Source of the DNA: an uncultured Desulfobacterales bacterium
Lineage (GTDB): Bacteria > Desulfobacterota > Desulfobacteria > Desulfobacterales > G020354645
Reading direction: 5' to 3'
NCBI GenBank assembly: GCA_947259865.1
Contig: CAMYNZ010000230.1
Coordinates: 1-9,991 of the forward strand
DNA: 9,991 bases
The notes under the pieces were generated by a model, which was given only the letters and a program-made list of their open reading frames with translations, was not told where the DNA came from and made no database searches. The translations under genes and the position numbers were made by a program. Of the stretch, positions 1-6,542 are shown in pieces. How positions within the stretch are numbered: the stretch's first letter is position 1; each line of letters opens with the position of its first letter.

Positions 1-1028
1 GCTTAGGGGCCCGGCGCGTGATTGCGTCCTGTTCCCTGATTCTTGGCATCGGTGTCATTTTAATGGGGACGGTAAAAACGCTGCCTCTTGCCTGTCTATT
101 TTTTGCCGTTGCCGGACTGGGTGCTACCGGTATGTGGACTCCCGTGCTTACGGTTGTTCAACGATGGTTCAGCCTCGAAAAAAGAGGCATGGCCCTGGGA
201 ATCATTTCTACGGGATACGGTTTGGGATTTGCCACCATGGGAGTCGCTTTCCCATGGATTGTCGGTCACTTTGAATGGCGCTTTGCCTGGTATTTTTTAG
301 GATCCGGCGCCTTAATAATGGTTTTATTCAACGGCCTGCTGATAAAAAGCGATCCCGAATCGAGCGGTTATCTGCCCTGGGGCCAGCAAGAGCCCGGTGA
401 TCCGGCCAGCGTTGCCCACAAGCCGGGACAAAACAGCAATTGGTCGATAAAAATGGCTTTTCAAGACCCTACGTTTTGGATTATCGGCGCATCCTATTTT
501 TGCATTTCATACAGCCTTTACGGCATTACAACTTTCATGGTGGATTACGCCAGATTCGATGTGGGGCTACCCCTTTCCAGAGCCAGTTTCCTGGCAACGA
601 TTCACGGTATCTGCATGTTGCCGGGGGTGCTAACGATCCTGCCGCTTTCTGATCACCTGGGCCGAAAAAAAACCATTCTGCTCTGTAATTTTTTTATAAC
701 CGTTATTTTGATCGGTATTTTATTCATCGGGGATTCCTGGATAATGCTGTATTTTCTTATTGGAATCATGGCGGTTTTCTACGGCGCTATTTGGCCGATT
801 TATGGTGTCTGTGCCGGCGACTATTTCCCCAAAGAGGTCATGGGAACGGTGATCGGTGCCTGGACCCCTTTCTATGGTGGCGGTGCCATTATTGCAAATT
901 GGGTCAGCGGAATTTTGCGGGATACAACCGGCAGTTATGATGTGGCCTTTATCATCAACGCAGTGATGGCCGCCATCGGATTCGTGCTGTTTTTTAAGGT
1001 AAAAAAAGCACCCGGCACTTTTGCTTAG
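1..1028 (+). CDS. Major facilitator superfamily (MFS) transporter, 5' end missing
   Basis: This is an inner-membrane secondary transporter, probably for an organic anion; the substrate cannot be read from sequence. The frame is open to the left edge (codons from base 3), so the GTG at 18 is internal. The first visible residues, LGARR, are the end of the MFS loop 2-3 motif (G-x-L-x-D-R-x-G-x-R). About 340 residues remain of the usual 400-430, so TM1 and TM2 are missing. Hydrophobic segments alternate with short loops. A basic loop near residues 50-60 is followed by GMALGI, a common TM4-5 signature. A soluble central loop (about residues 110-145) precedes the second half, where DHLGRKK is the second copy of the loop motif. 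It ends at TAG 1026-1028, converging on the activase gene with 15 bases between and no clear terminator. Overall resemblance is to carboxylate or oxalate/formate-type carriers, at low certainty. Confidence 0.9.
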   Translation, partial: LGARRVIASCSLILGIGVILMGTVKTLPLACLFFAVAGLGATGMWTPVLTVVQRWFSLEKRGMALGIISTGYGLGFATMGVAFPWIVGHFEWRFAWYFLGSGALIMVLFNGLLIKSDPESSGYLPWGQQEPGDPASVAHKPGQNSNWSIKMAFQDPTFWIIGASYFCISYSLYGITTFMVDYARFDVGLPLSRASFLATIHGICMLPGVLTILPLSDHLGRKKTILLCNFFITVILIGILFIGDSWIMLYFLIGIMAVFYGAIWPIYGVCAGDYFPKEVMGTVIGAWTPFYGGGAIIANWVSGILRDTTGSYDVAFIINAVMAAIGFVLFFKVKKAPGTFA

Positions 1029-1043
1029 ACGTTTGCACGCTTT

Positions 1044-1817
1044 TTATCCTTCTGTTCGGGCTGCAATCAGGGCGGCACCTATGGCGCCGATAACCTGAGC
1101 CTTGGGGGACACTTCAATCGATTGCCCGCATTTTTCTTCGAGCGCCCTGACAACTCCCGAATTCTTGGCGACGCCTCCGGTCATCATGACCGGGGGAGTT
1201 AAACCGATACGACTTGCCATGGCCATCACTCTTGAACTGATAGATTTGTGAATACCCGCGATGATGTTACGGCGCTTCTCACCTTTAGCGATAAGTGAGA
1301 TGACCTCCGATTCGGCAAATACCGTGCAAAGACTGCTTATGGTTGCAGGCTGTTCAGCTTTTTGAGAAAAATGACCAAACTCATTTAAATCCACCTCGAG
1401 TGCCCGGGCCATAACCTCCAGAAATCTGCCGGTCCCGGCGGCGCATTTGTCATTCATGGCAAAATCTTTAACATTGCCGTTTTCATCAATTACGATGGCT
1501 TTACTGTCCTGACCGCCGATATCTATGATAGATCGCACGGCCGGATTCATAAAATGGGCACCGGCCGCATGGCAAGTAATTTCAGTTATGGCCTTGTCGG
1601 CAAAAGTTACACTGTTTCTGCCATAACCGGTTGCGATAATTCGTGTTGGAGAACCCGGATCAAGCTTCATTTGCGACATAGTTTCTTCAAAAACCTTTTT
1701 GCCGGCTTTTTCGGCACTATACCCCGTCAGCATAAGGTTTTCACCGATAAGTTTCCCCTCTTTTAGTATGGCCACCTTGGCGGTTATAGAGCCGACATCA
1801 ATTCCGACTGTAATCAT
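1044..1817 (-). CDS. HgdC-type activator ATPase (BadF/BadG/BcrA/BcrD family)
   Basis: This 257-residue cytoplasmic ATPase belongs to the activases of 2-hydroxyacyl-CoA dehydratases and benzoyl-CoA reductases. Known members are homodimers that bridge one [4Fe-4S] cluster and use ATP to push an electron into their partner enzyme. Visible motifs: phosphate-1 loop GIDVGSITAK (5-14), ATGYGRNSV (62-70), phosphate-2 loop DIGGQDSKAI (99-108), cluster cysteines C124 (NDKCAAGTG) and C164 (SSLCTVFAESEV), and adenosine motif TGGVAKNSGV (213-222). All key positions are intact and the length fits HgdC, about 260 residues. The ATG at 1817 has a strong ribosome site, GAGGAAAC, just upstream. No dehydratase subunits are beside it; it converges on an MFS gene, so its partner is elsewhere. 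It is more HgdC-like than the other two activases in the window. Confidence 0.93.
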   Translation of the reverse strand: MITVGIDVGSITAKVAILKEGKLIGENLMLTGYSAEKAGKKVFEETMSQMKLDPGSPTRIIATGYGRNSVTFADKAITEITCHAAGAHFMNPAVRSIIDIGGQDSKAIVIDENGNVKDFAMNDKCAAGTGRFLEVMARALEVDLNEFGHFSQKAEQPATISSLCTVFAESEVISLIAKGEKRRNIIAGIHKSISSRVMAMASRIGLTPPVMMTGGVAKNSGVVRALEEKCGQSIEVSPKAQVIGAIGAALIAARTEG

Positions 1818-1874
1818 AGTTTCCTCTTCTAGCGCCCATATGGCTGTGAGTGGATCGGATTTGACCTTTGAATA

Positions 1875-1895
1875 TTACCAAAGATTCTTTGGCAA
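1875..1895. promoter_or_regulatory. Imperfect palindrome upstream of the HgdC-like gene, possible operator
   Basis: CCAAAG-ATT-CTTTGG (1878-1892) has perfect 6-base arms, extended by two of the next three pairs on each side. It lies about 60 bases upstream of the ATG at 1817, where a repressor could act on that gene. It also overlaps the stop codon of the possible small ORF. There is no T-tract, so a terminator is unlikely. No regulator gene is nearby to support the operator reading. Confidence 0.25.
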
Positions 1896-2024
1896 TGACA
1901 TTTTCCTGCATTGGCCTTTTTTAATTTCCGAAATCAACTCACGCAGGGTATGCACCGGATTGTCAAAAACCGTAAAAGCCGCTCCGACCCGGTCCCTTTT
2001 GTGGCAATGCAGATCAATCTTCAT
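1875..2024 (-). CDS. Possible small ORF or gene fragment, 49 residues, unknown
   Basis: The ORF runs from ATG 2024 to TAA 1875 and would encode 49 residues beginning MKIDLHCHKRDRVGAAF and containing VHTLRELISEIKKGQ. The middle reads like an ordinary amphipathic helix, so this may be a genuine small protein or the start of a truncated one. Against it: no clear Shine-Dalgarno sequence (only AGAAGCC) and an in-frame TAG just upstream of the ATG. I do not recognise a family. It points the same way as the HgdC-like gene and ends 57 bases before it. Confidence 0.25.
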   Translation of the reverse strand: MKIDLHCHKRDRVGAAFTVFDNPVHTLRELISEIKKGQCRKMSLPKNLW

Positions 2025-2142
2025 TGGCAGGCTTCTAAATCAAATTGGGTTAAAAGTCAATTGCCGGGGGAGACTGCTGAATATTTTAATATAAAGGGCT
2101 ATAAAATTGAGGCTCAGATTTAAAATCCCCACCGATATATAG

Positions 2143-2161
2143 GCCGGATTTCACATCCGGC
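2143..2161. repeat. REP-like hairpin GCCGGAT-TTCAC-ATCCGGC
   Basis: Perfect 7-base arms flank a 5-base loop, and partial pairing continues outward (ATA-TAG / ATCTAT). The GCCGGAT...ATCCGGC core resembles short extragenic palindromes found in many bacteria. There is no T-run on either side, so a repeat is more likely than an intrinsic terminator. Only one copy is visible in the window. Confidence 0.4.
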
Positions 2162-2211
2162 ATCTATGCACTGCCAAATTAAGTAGGGGCTGCGGCCTTA
2201 TCCATTTTTGC

Positions 2212-2245
2212 TTGACTAATTCATAATGTAGCTTTAATGTAGCTT
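2212..2245 (+). promoter_or_regulatory. Candidate sigma70-type promoter with 11-base tandem duplication
   Basis: TTGACT (2212-2217) could be a -35 box, with TAATGT (2235-2240, 17-base spacer) or TTTAAT (2233-2238, 15-base spacer) as the -10. TAATGTAGCTT occurs twice back to back (2224-2234 and 2235-2245), so one copy lies in the spacer and the second carries the -10. It is about 70 bases upstream of the cyclodeaminase-family start. The call rests on consensus matching only. Confidence 0.35.
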
Positions 2246-2315
2246 AATTGGATTAACCGAATGATGCTTTTCGCAGTCCGCTGAAACACAATGCGCTGTC
2301 TTAAGTGACGGATAA

Positions 2316-2903
2316 ATGGATTTTATAAGCAGAATTGCAAGTTTTTCACCGGTCCCGGCAGGGGGTGCAGCGGTCGCCAACTGTTTCTGCCTGGCGATGG
2401 CATTGATATACAAAGTCGTGCTGTTTGAAGCCGAACGCAATTACCACAACCCCGAAATGAGTCAAAATCTTTTGAGTGCCAAAAAAGAAATCGAGCGGTT
2501 ATTGCGGGATGCCGAACGGCTGGTAGATGAAGATTCGGAAACCTATTTAAAGTTTGCTGAGTCACGGCGCGCAGGGGATAAAGCGCAGATGAAGCAGCAC
2601 TTCAATGAAATCATTGAAGTCAGCATGAAGATCATGGAAAAATCCGATACCGGTTTCCGATGGATTGAGCAGCTCCATAAAATCATTCCGCCGCAGATGG
2701 CCACCCATTTATTGATCGCCGGCGAGTTGCTGATGGGGGCCATCAACGGAACTGTCCATATTGTAAAAGCAAATTTACAGATTCTCAAATCCCCGGAAAA
2801 AAGAGAAAATTACGCAAAACGATTGTACCGCCTGCACCTGGAATATAAAAACCGCCATCAAATTATTATTGAGGAATTGGGTCAATTCTCGGAGGCCGAA
2901 TAA
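2316..2903 (+). CDS. Cyclodeaminase/cyclohydrolase family protein (FTCD_C-like)
   Basis: The 195-residue, largely helical protein resembles the C-terminal cyclodeaminase domain of formiminotransferase-cyclodeaminase and the bacterial methenyltetrahydrofolate cyclohydrolase FchA, which are soluble one-carbon (folate) enzymes of about 200 residues. Support: SPVPAGGAAVANCF near residues 11-24 sits where the family has SPTPGGGS; a small-residue helix follows; then come a long charged helical middle and a C-terminal segment (about 125-165, LLIAGELLMGAINGTVHIVKAN) that matches the family's final glycine/alanine helix and N-x-x-x-L pattern. The glycine-rich motif is altered (PAGGA), so catalysis should not be assumed. 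The ATG is preceded by a weak GGA. It is divergent from the HgdC-like gene and the first of three rightward genes; the gaps of about 100 and 60 bases make co-transcription uncertain. Confidence 0.7.
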   Translation: MDFISRIASFSPVPAGGAAVANCFCLAMALIYKVVLFEAERNYHNPEMSQNLLSAKKEIERLLRDAERLVDEDSETYLKFAESRRAGDKAQMKQHFNEIIEVSMKIMEKSDTGFRWIEQLHKIIPPQMATHLLIAGELLMGAINGTVHIVKANLQILKSPEKRENYAKRLYRLHLEYKNRHQIIIEELGQFSEAE

Positions 2904-2981
2904 CAATTCCATCGAAAATACTCTCTTACCTGCTTAGAACTTGGATGGCTTAACGAGCATCCCGGGGAAATGATCAACCCA

Positions 2982-2997
2982 CCATCAATTGTGATGG
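2982..2997. other. Small hairpin CCATCA-ATTG-TGATGG
   Basis: Perfect 6-base arms with a 4-base loop lie between the cyclodeaminase-family stop and the small DUF2080-like gene. There is no T-tract after it, so it is a weak terminator candidate at best. It ends 22 bases before the next gene's GTG and could influence translation of that gene. Confidence 0.25.
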
Positions 2998-3019
2998 GCA
3001 AACCAAAGGCGTTTTTATC

Positions 3020-3214
3020 GTGGACAACGATAATAAAACGGAAAACACAGAGACAAAAAATCCTGCCGTTGAGCTTTCAAGCAACAAGGTGAAGTTCGAG
3101 ATTTACGGCGAGGAAATGATCGAGAAGAAGGTCAAGTCAAGTGGGAACAGTGGCAGGGTCTACTTGCCGCCGAACTGGGTCGGCCACCAGGTCAAGATCA
3201 TTAGAATTGACTGA
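3020..3214 (+). CDS. DUF2080-like, AbrB-fold small protein (transposon-associated family)
   Basis: This 64-residue protein has a charged, probably disordered first third and then a compact block (about 25-62), KVKSSGNSGRVYLPPNWVGH followed by QVKIIRI. The pattern K-x-x-G-N-S-G-R-V-Y-L-P-x-x-W-x-G-x-x-V-K is typical of DUF2080, small proteins often labelled transposon-encoded and related in design to AbrB/SpoVT-type DNA-binding antitoxins. The start is a GTG at 3020 with a modest AAAGG upstream; no better start keeps the frame. No transposase or toxin gene is adjacent, so it is an orphan here. A role as a DNA-binding or antitoxin-like protein is inferred from the fold only. Confidence 0.65.
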   Translation: MDNDNKTENTETKNPAVELSSNKVKFEIYGEEMIEKKVKSSGNSGRVYLPPNWVGHQVKIIRID

Positions 3215-3278
3215 TTGCCGGCAGCGTCCGCTTTTCACTTAATCTTAACCTTGAATTAACCTGATGAGGAATCTATCT

Positions 3279-3716
3279 GTGGATAACGTGGTTATAAGAA
3301 AATTAAAAACCGTTGATGCGGATGATATCAGCAAGATTTACAGCGCCATCACCCAAAAATCGGTTAAAACCGATTTTAAAAATCTAATTGAAAAACATGC
3401 ACAAAGAGATGAGGATGCATGTTTTGTTGCCGAACTCGACGGAAAGGTTGTGGGATTTATGATTAGCTATATCCTGACCCTGGGATTTGGCATCGAAAAA
3501 AGCGCCTGGATCGCTACTCTGGGAGTGGACCCCAAATACATGGGGCAGGGCCTGGGCGCCAGAATGGCCGAAGAGATTTTTAAATTCTACACCGCAGAAG
3601 GTATTAAAAACGTCTACACATCGGTGAGGTGGGATTCAACCGATCTCTTATCATTTTTCAAGACCCTCGGTTTTGACCGCAGCCATTTTATCAATCTCCG
3701 CAAAGTGCTGGAATAG
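3279..3716 (+). CDS. GNAT family N-acetyltransferase
   Basis: The predicted 145-residue cytoplasmic enzyme transfers an acetyl group from acetyl-CoA to an unidentified amine; the best-known relatives modify ribosomal proteins or small molecules. It opens with the typical VVIRKLKTVDADDISKIY strand-helix. Mid-protein it has FVAELDGKVVGFMI (strands 2-4), then motif A, LGVDPKYMGQGLGARMAEEI, where Q-G-L-G-A is the acetyl-CoA pyrophosphate loop. It ends with the FFKTLGFDR element, which closes most GNAT domains. I chose GTG 3279 because GAGGAA (3266-3271) sits 7 bases upstream. The in-frame ATG at 3264 would add five residues but has no ribosome site. Length and motifs look intact. Substrate cannot be predicted. 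Confidence 0.88.
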   Translation: MDNVVIRKLKTVDADDISKIYSAITQKSVKTDFKNLIEKHAQRDEDACFVAELDGKVVGFMISYILTLGFGIEKSAWIATLGVDPKYMGQGLGARMAEEIFKFYTAEGIKNVYTSVRWDSTDLLSFFKTLGFDRSHFINLRKVLE

Positions 3717-3920
3717 AAATACTGGATGCTGGATCCTCGAAACCGGCGACCGTATCAGTTACAAGCCGCAAAGTACCTTCCAAATTGAATGCTTCCGGGT
3801 TCCCCATACAACGCAAAGGTTCAGGGTTCAAGGTTGAGGATTGAGCAAAACCGGTCTCCCAAATTACTAAGAGTTATAGGAAAACTAGCGACGCTTGTGG
3901 CTTCCTCCATTGGTTAATTG
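3717..3920. other. Repeat-bearing intergenic region between convergent genes
   Basis: It contains GGATGCTGGAT just after the GNAT stop (a short direct repeat of GGATGCT type) and a GGTTCAAGG-type repeat with an attached TTGAGCAAA element (3816-3849). No coding signal is visible, and no clear intrinsic terminator for either converging gene. Confidence 0.5.
3816..3849 (+). repeat. GGTTCAAGG-family repeat plus TTGAGCAAA element
   Basis: The block reads AAGGTTCAGGGTTCAAGG, then TTGAGGA, then TTGAGCAAA. The heptamer-like unit GGTTCA(A/G) recurs. The same order of elements is seen at 9695-9748. An oppositely oriented copy lies about 110 bases away at 3958-3987. Confidence 0.6.
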
Positions 3921-6491
3921 TTACATAAGACAGCAATACCTCACGCTTAAGCTGTTTAAACCTTGAACTTTGAACCTTGAACTTTCCGGCATCTCCCCAT
4001 GCTCTTGAAGATATCGCTGAATGAGTTCACTTTCCCTTTGGGAATACAGTCTAGCCTCTTCATATTCAAACAAAGCGGCATTTTTATTTTCCGCCAGCTG
4101 CTCCAGTAAATCCCGCCGGAGATTAGGTGTGCCTTTAATTGCCAGCACATTATGCGCTTCGTCCAGCAATTGGTAGACGCCTTCAGCCTGTGGAAGTTGG
4201 TTTAGGGTCTCTTCGTTAAAGGTCAACCAGGGTTGCGGGGGCGAAGGATTGCAGAGTAGCTGCAAACGCACATCACATTGTAAGCAGCGCCGGGCCTCCT
4301 TTAGGGCCTGTTCCTCTTTGTATCCGAGAGAGACTTCCGCAAATCCCTGACGACGAGCCTCCATCTCAAGTTCCGGCACTATTTCCCTGGGCCAGGCCGC
4401 AAAGTCTTGATCCTTGCCGAAACGTGGGTTTGGCGCATCCCTCTGGAAGAGTACTTCCTCGATATCTCCCGTGCCGCCGAGGGCTTGATCGATGGCAGCC
4501 GCTGCTTTTCGCCCGGCAGCTACCGCATGAATAATTGCACCCGATGCTTCGGCAACATCCCCACCGGCATAGACTCCCGACATTCCGGTTTCAAGGGATT
4601 CCCGGTCAACCACCATCAATCCATCATCCGTGGAAATCGAACAATTTTTATCCAAAAATGATAATTCAGCGACTTGCCCTGCGGCCAGGATAACCTGATC
4701 CACCACGATACATTCTTTGGACTCACCGAATTGGGGGCAAAATTTCCCTTGCTCATCGAATACACCGGTGCACTCTAGGAGGTCCAGACCCGTAACCCTA
4801 CCTGCTTTGCTCAGGATTTTATCGGGACCCCAGGAGGGTAATATATTAACACCTTCTGCAACAGCACCATCTATTTCCCACTGTCTGGCGGGCATTTCTT
4901 CCATACATTCCAGACAGGCCAGTGACACATTTTGGGCCCCGCAGCGTAAGGCCGTCAACGCCACGTCAACGGCCACACTGCCGCCGCCGATCACTACCAC
5001 CTTATCCCTGAGAGGGACATCCTCTCCTCCAGCCACCTGCCTTAAAAATTCAACACCATAAATCACATCGGGCATATCGCAACCCGCGAAGGGGATACGA
5101 CGGCTCAACTGGGCACCGAGACCCAGAAAAACGGCATCATAGCCGTCGTTTTTGAGTCCTTCCAGGCTAAAATCTTTACCCAAAGTCACATTGGGCTTAA
5201 AATCGACCCCCAGGCTAAATATTTCATTGATTTCGTCATCAATAACATCCCGGGGTAAACGATATCTGGGTATGGCGTAACGCAGCATACCACCTGCTTT
5301 TGGGTTGGCCTCAAACACCGTAACCGCGTGTCCTTTTTTTCTAAGATAAAAAGCGACCGTCAAGCCTGCCGGTCCCGAACCGACCACGGCGACTTTTTTG
5401 CCGCTATTATCATGGGTCAGGGAATTATTTTTCCAAACCCCATTTTTCCCATCGGCGGCATACCTTTTCAGCGCGCAAATAGCAATGGATTCGTTCACCT
5501 CTGCGCGACGGCAGGATTCTTCGCAGGGGTGAATGCAGACCCTTCCCAAAATGCCGGGGAAAGGAACCTTTTCACGTACAACCGCATTGGCCTCGTCCCG
5601 TTTACCCTGAGCAATCAGTCTCAAATACGCGGGCACATCGATATGGGCCGGACAGGCTTCTTTGCAAGGAACCAGATCCTCCTCTTTTTTTCCCGGGCGA
5701 ACCGATTTGTCCACCAGCGCGCCGGTCGGGCAGACCTCGACACATGCGGTGCAAAACTTGCAGCCGGATTCTGCCAGGGTCGGCGCCAGTGTACCGACCT
5801 GCACGAGACCGTTGGCGTCATAGATAAATCCGATGGCCTCAATTTCTCTGAGATCCCGACAGGCTCTGACACACCGGGTACAACCGATACAAAGATTATA
5901 ATCCCTTTCAAAAAGCGGTTGTTCACGTATCACCGGATAATCGGTAGGTGCCCACTTCGGGGTGGCATCCGAAATACCGACGTAATTGGCTACTTTCTGC
6001 AATTCACAGTGCCCGAATTGAGAACAACACCGTTCATTTTCCGGGACGTTGGCAGAGCACTGGGTCCGCGAGCATCCTTCCTGCTGGGCACATATCATAC
6101 AGGCATGACGATGGCGGGCCAGAATGGGTATCAGGTTTTCCTGTCTTTTGGATTTAATCCGGTTATTATTAGTGGCAACGACCATTCCCTGTTGGACCCC
6201 GGTGGCACAGGATTCCACCAGGTCAGTTTGATCTTCGATCTCAACCACGCAAATGCCACATCCCTTGCCGGATTCTCCCGGCATGCTATTTTCGATGTTG
6301 ATATCCTTCTGTATAACAAACTCGCCAGCAGTACTTCCTTTTGCCGGTGGGAGATCGGGATGATAGCAAAGCGTGGGAATGTATATTCCCGCCTCCCGAG
6401 CAGATTCCAGAATGCTTGTCCCGGCAGGCACCTGAATCTGCTGGTCATCGATGACCAATCTAATGATTTCTGTACGCATCTTTGAATCCAT
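3921..6491 (-). CDS. NAD(P)H-dependent multi-Fe-S flavoprotein (NuoG-like + ferredoxin + GltD) with GIY-YIG-like C-terminus
   Basis: The 856-residue soluble protein probably moves electrons between NAD(P)H and a low-potential acceptor. Domains in order: [2Fe-2S] domain (about 8-100; C42, C78, C81, C95, with an unusually long C42-C78 spacing); His-Cys [4Fe-4S] NuoG-like segment (H127, C131, C134, then C140 or C162 before ELQ); two [4Fe-4S] ferredoxin motifs (C201/204/207/211 and C244/247/250/254); GltD-type cysteine domain (C276, C280, C319, C323, C327); FAD loop GSGPAG (371-376); NAD(P)H loop GGGSVAVD (502-509); FAD-closing YAGGD (641-645); C736/C739/C747. Residues 766-836 resemble GIY-YIG. 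The last 20 residues are coded by repeat DNA. It follows the BzdQ-like gene by 181 bases, and its position suggests it is the electron donor to the activases, like BzdV in bzd operons. ATG 6491 lacks a ribosome site; ATG 6479 is an alternative. Confidence 0.92.
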   Translation of the reverse strand: MDSKMRTEIIRLVIDDQQIQVPAGTSILESAREAGIYIPTLCYHPDLPPAKGSTAGEFVIQKDINIENSMPGESGKGCGICVVEIEDQTDLVESCATGVQQGMVVATNNNRIKSKRQENLIPILARHRHACMICAQQEGCSRTQCSANVPENERCCSQFGHCELQKVANYVGISDATPKWAPTDYPVIREQPLFERDYNLCIGCTRCVRACRDLREIEAIGFIYDANGLVQVGTLAPTLAESGCKFCTACVEVCPTGALVDKSVRPGKKEEDLVPCKEACPAHIDVPAYLRLIAQGKRDEANAVVREKVPFPGILGRVCIHPCEESCRRAEVNESIAICALKRYAADGKNGVWKNNSLTHDNSGKKVAVVGSGPAGLTVAFYLRKKGHAVTVFEANPKAGGMLRYAIPRYRLPRDVIDDEINEIFSLGVDFKPNVTLGKDFSLEGLKNDGYDAVFLGLGAQLSRRIPFAGCDMPDVIYGVEFLRQVAGGEDVPLRDKVVVIGGGSVAVDVALTALRCGAQNVSLACLECMEEMPARQWEIDGAVAEGVNILPSWGPDKILSKAGRVTGLDLLECTGVFDEQGKFCPQFGESKECIVVDQVILAAGQVAELSFLDKNCSISTDDGLMVVDRESLETGMSGVYAGGDVAEASGAIIHAVAAGRKAAAAIDQALGGTGDIEEVLFQRDAPNPRFGKDQDFAAWPREIVPELEMEARRQGFAEVSLGYKEEQALKEARRCLQCDVRLQLLCNPSPPQPWLTFNEETLNQLPQAEGVYQLLDEAHNVLAIKGTPNLRRDLLEQLAENKNAALFEYEEARLYSQRESELIQRYLQEHGEMPESSRFKVQGLNSLSVRYCCLM
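3958..3987 (-). repeat. GGTTCAAGG-family repeat inside the flavoprotein 3' end
   Basis: CCTTGAACTTTGAACCTTGA at 3961-3980, followed by ACTTTCC, is the complement of the GGTTCAAGG unit in tandem. It encodes the RFKVQGL part of the flavoprotein's C-terminal tail. It lies inverted relative to the copy at 3816-3849. Confidence 0.6.
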
Positions 6492-6542
6492 AATCGGCTA
6501 ACGTAACGCATCCTCGCTGTTAAGCACCTTGCTGATCGCAGT

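Larger units (their letters stand above)
1818..2315. other. Intergenic region between divergent activase and cyclodeaminase-family genes
   Basis: These 498 bases hold no convincing large gene. They contain a weak 49-codon leftward ORF (1875-2024), an imperfect palindrome (1875-1895), a short REP-like hairpin (2143-2161) and a candidate rightward promoter with an 11-base tandem duplication (2212-2245). The longer rightward open frames here are weak, with no recognisable motif. Confidence 0.6.

Noticed and set aside
1699..2094. Rightward open frame of 131 codons spanning the HgdC-like gene start
   Set aside because: It is antisense to the activase N-terminus and its promoter region, with no family pattern.
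3816..3987. CRISPR array suggested by repeated short units
   Set aside because: Units are 7-9 bases, imperfect and without unique spacers of uniform length, and no cas genes are present.
5328..6485. Long rightward open frame of 385 codons opposite the flavoprotein gene
   Set aside because: It is a shadow of the flavoprotein's coding frame. The leftward frame carries all cluster and nucleotide motifs; this one has no recognisable domain.
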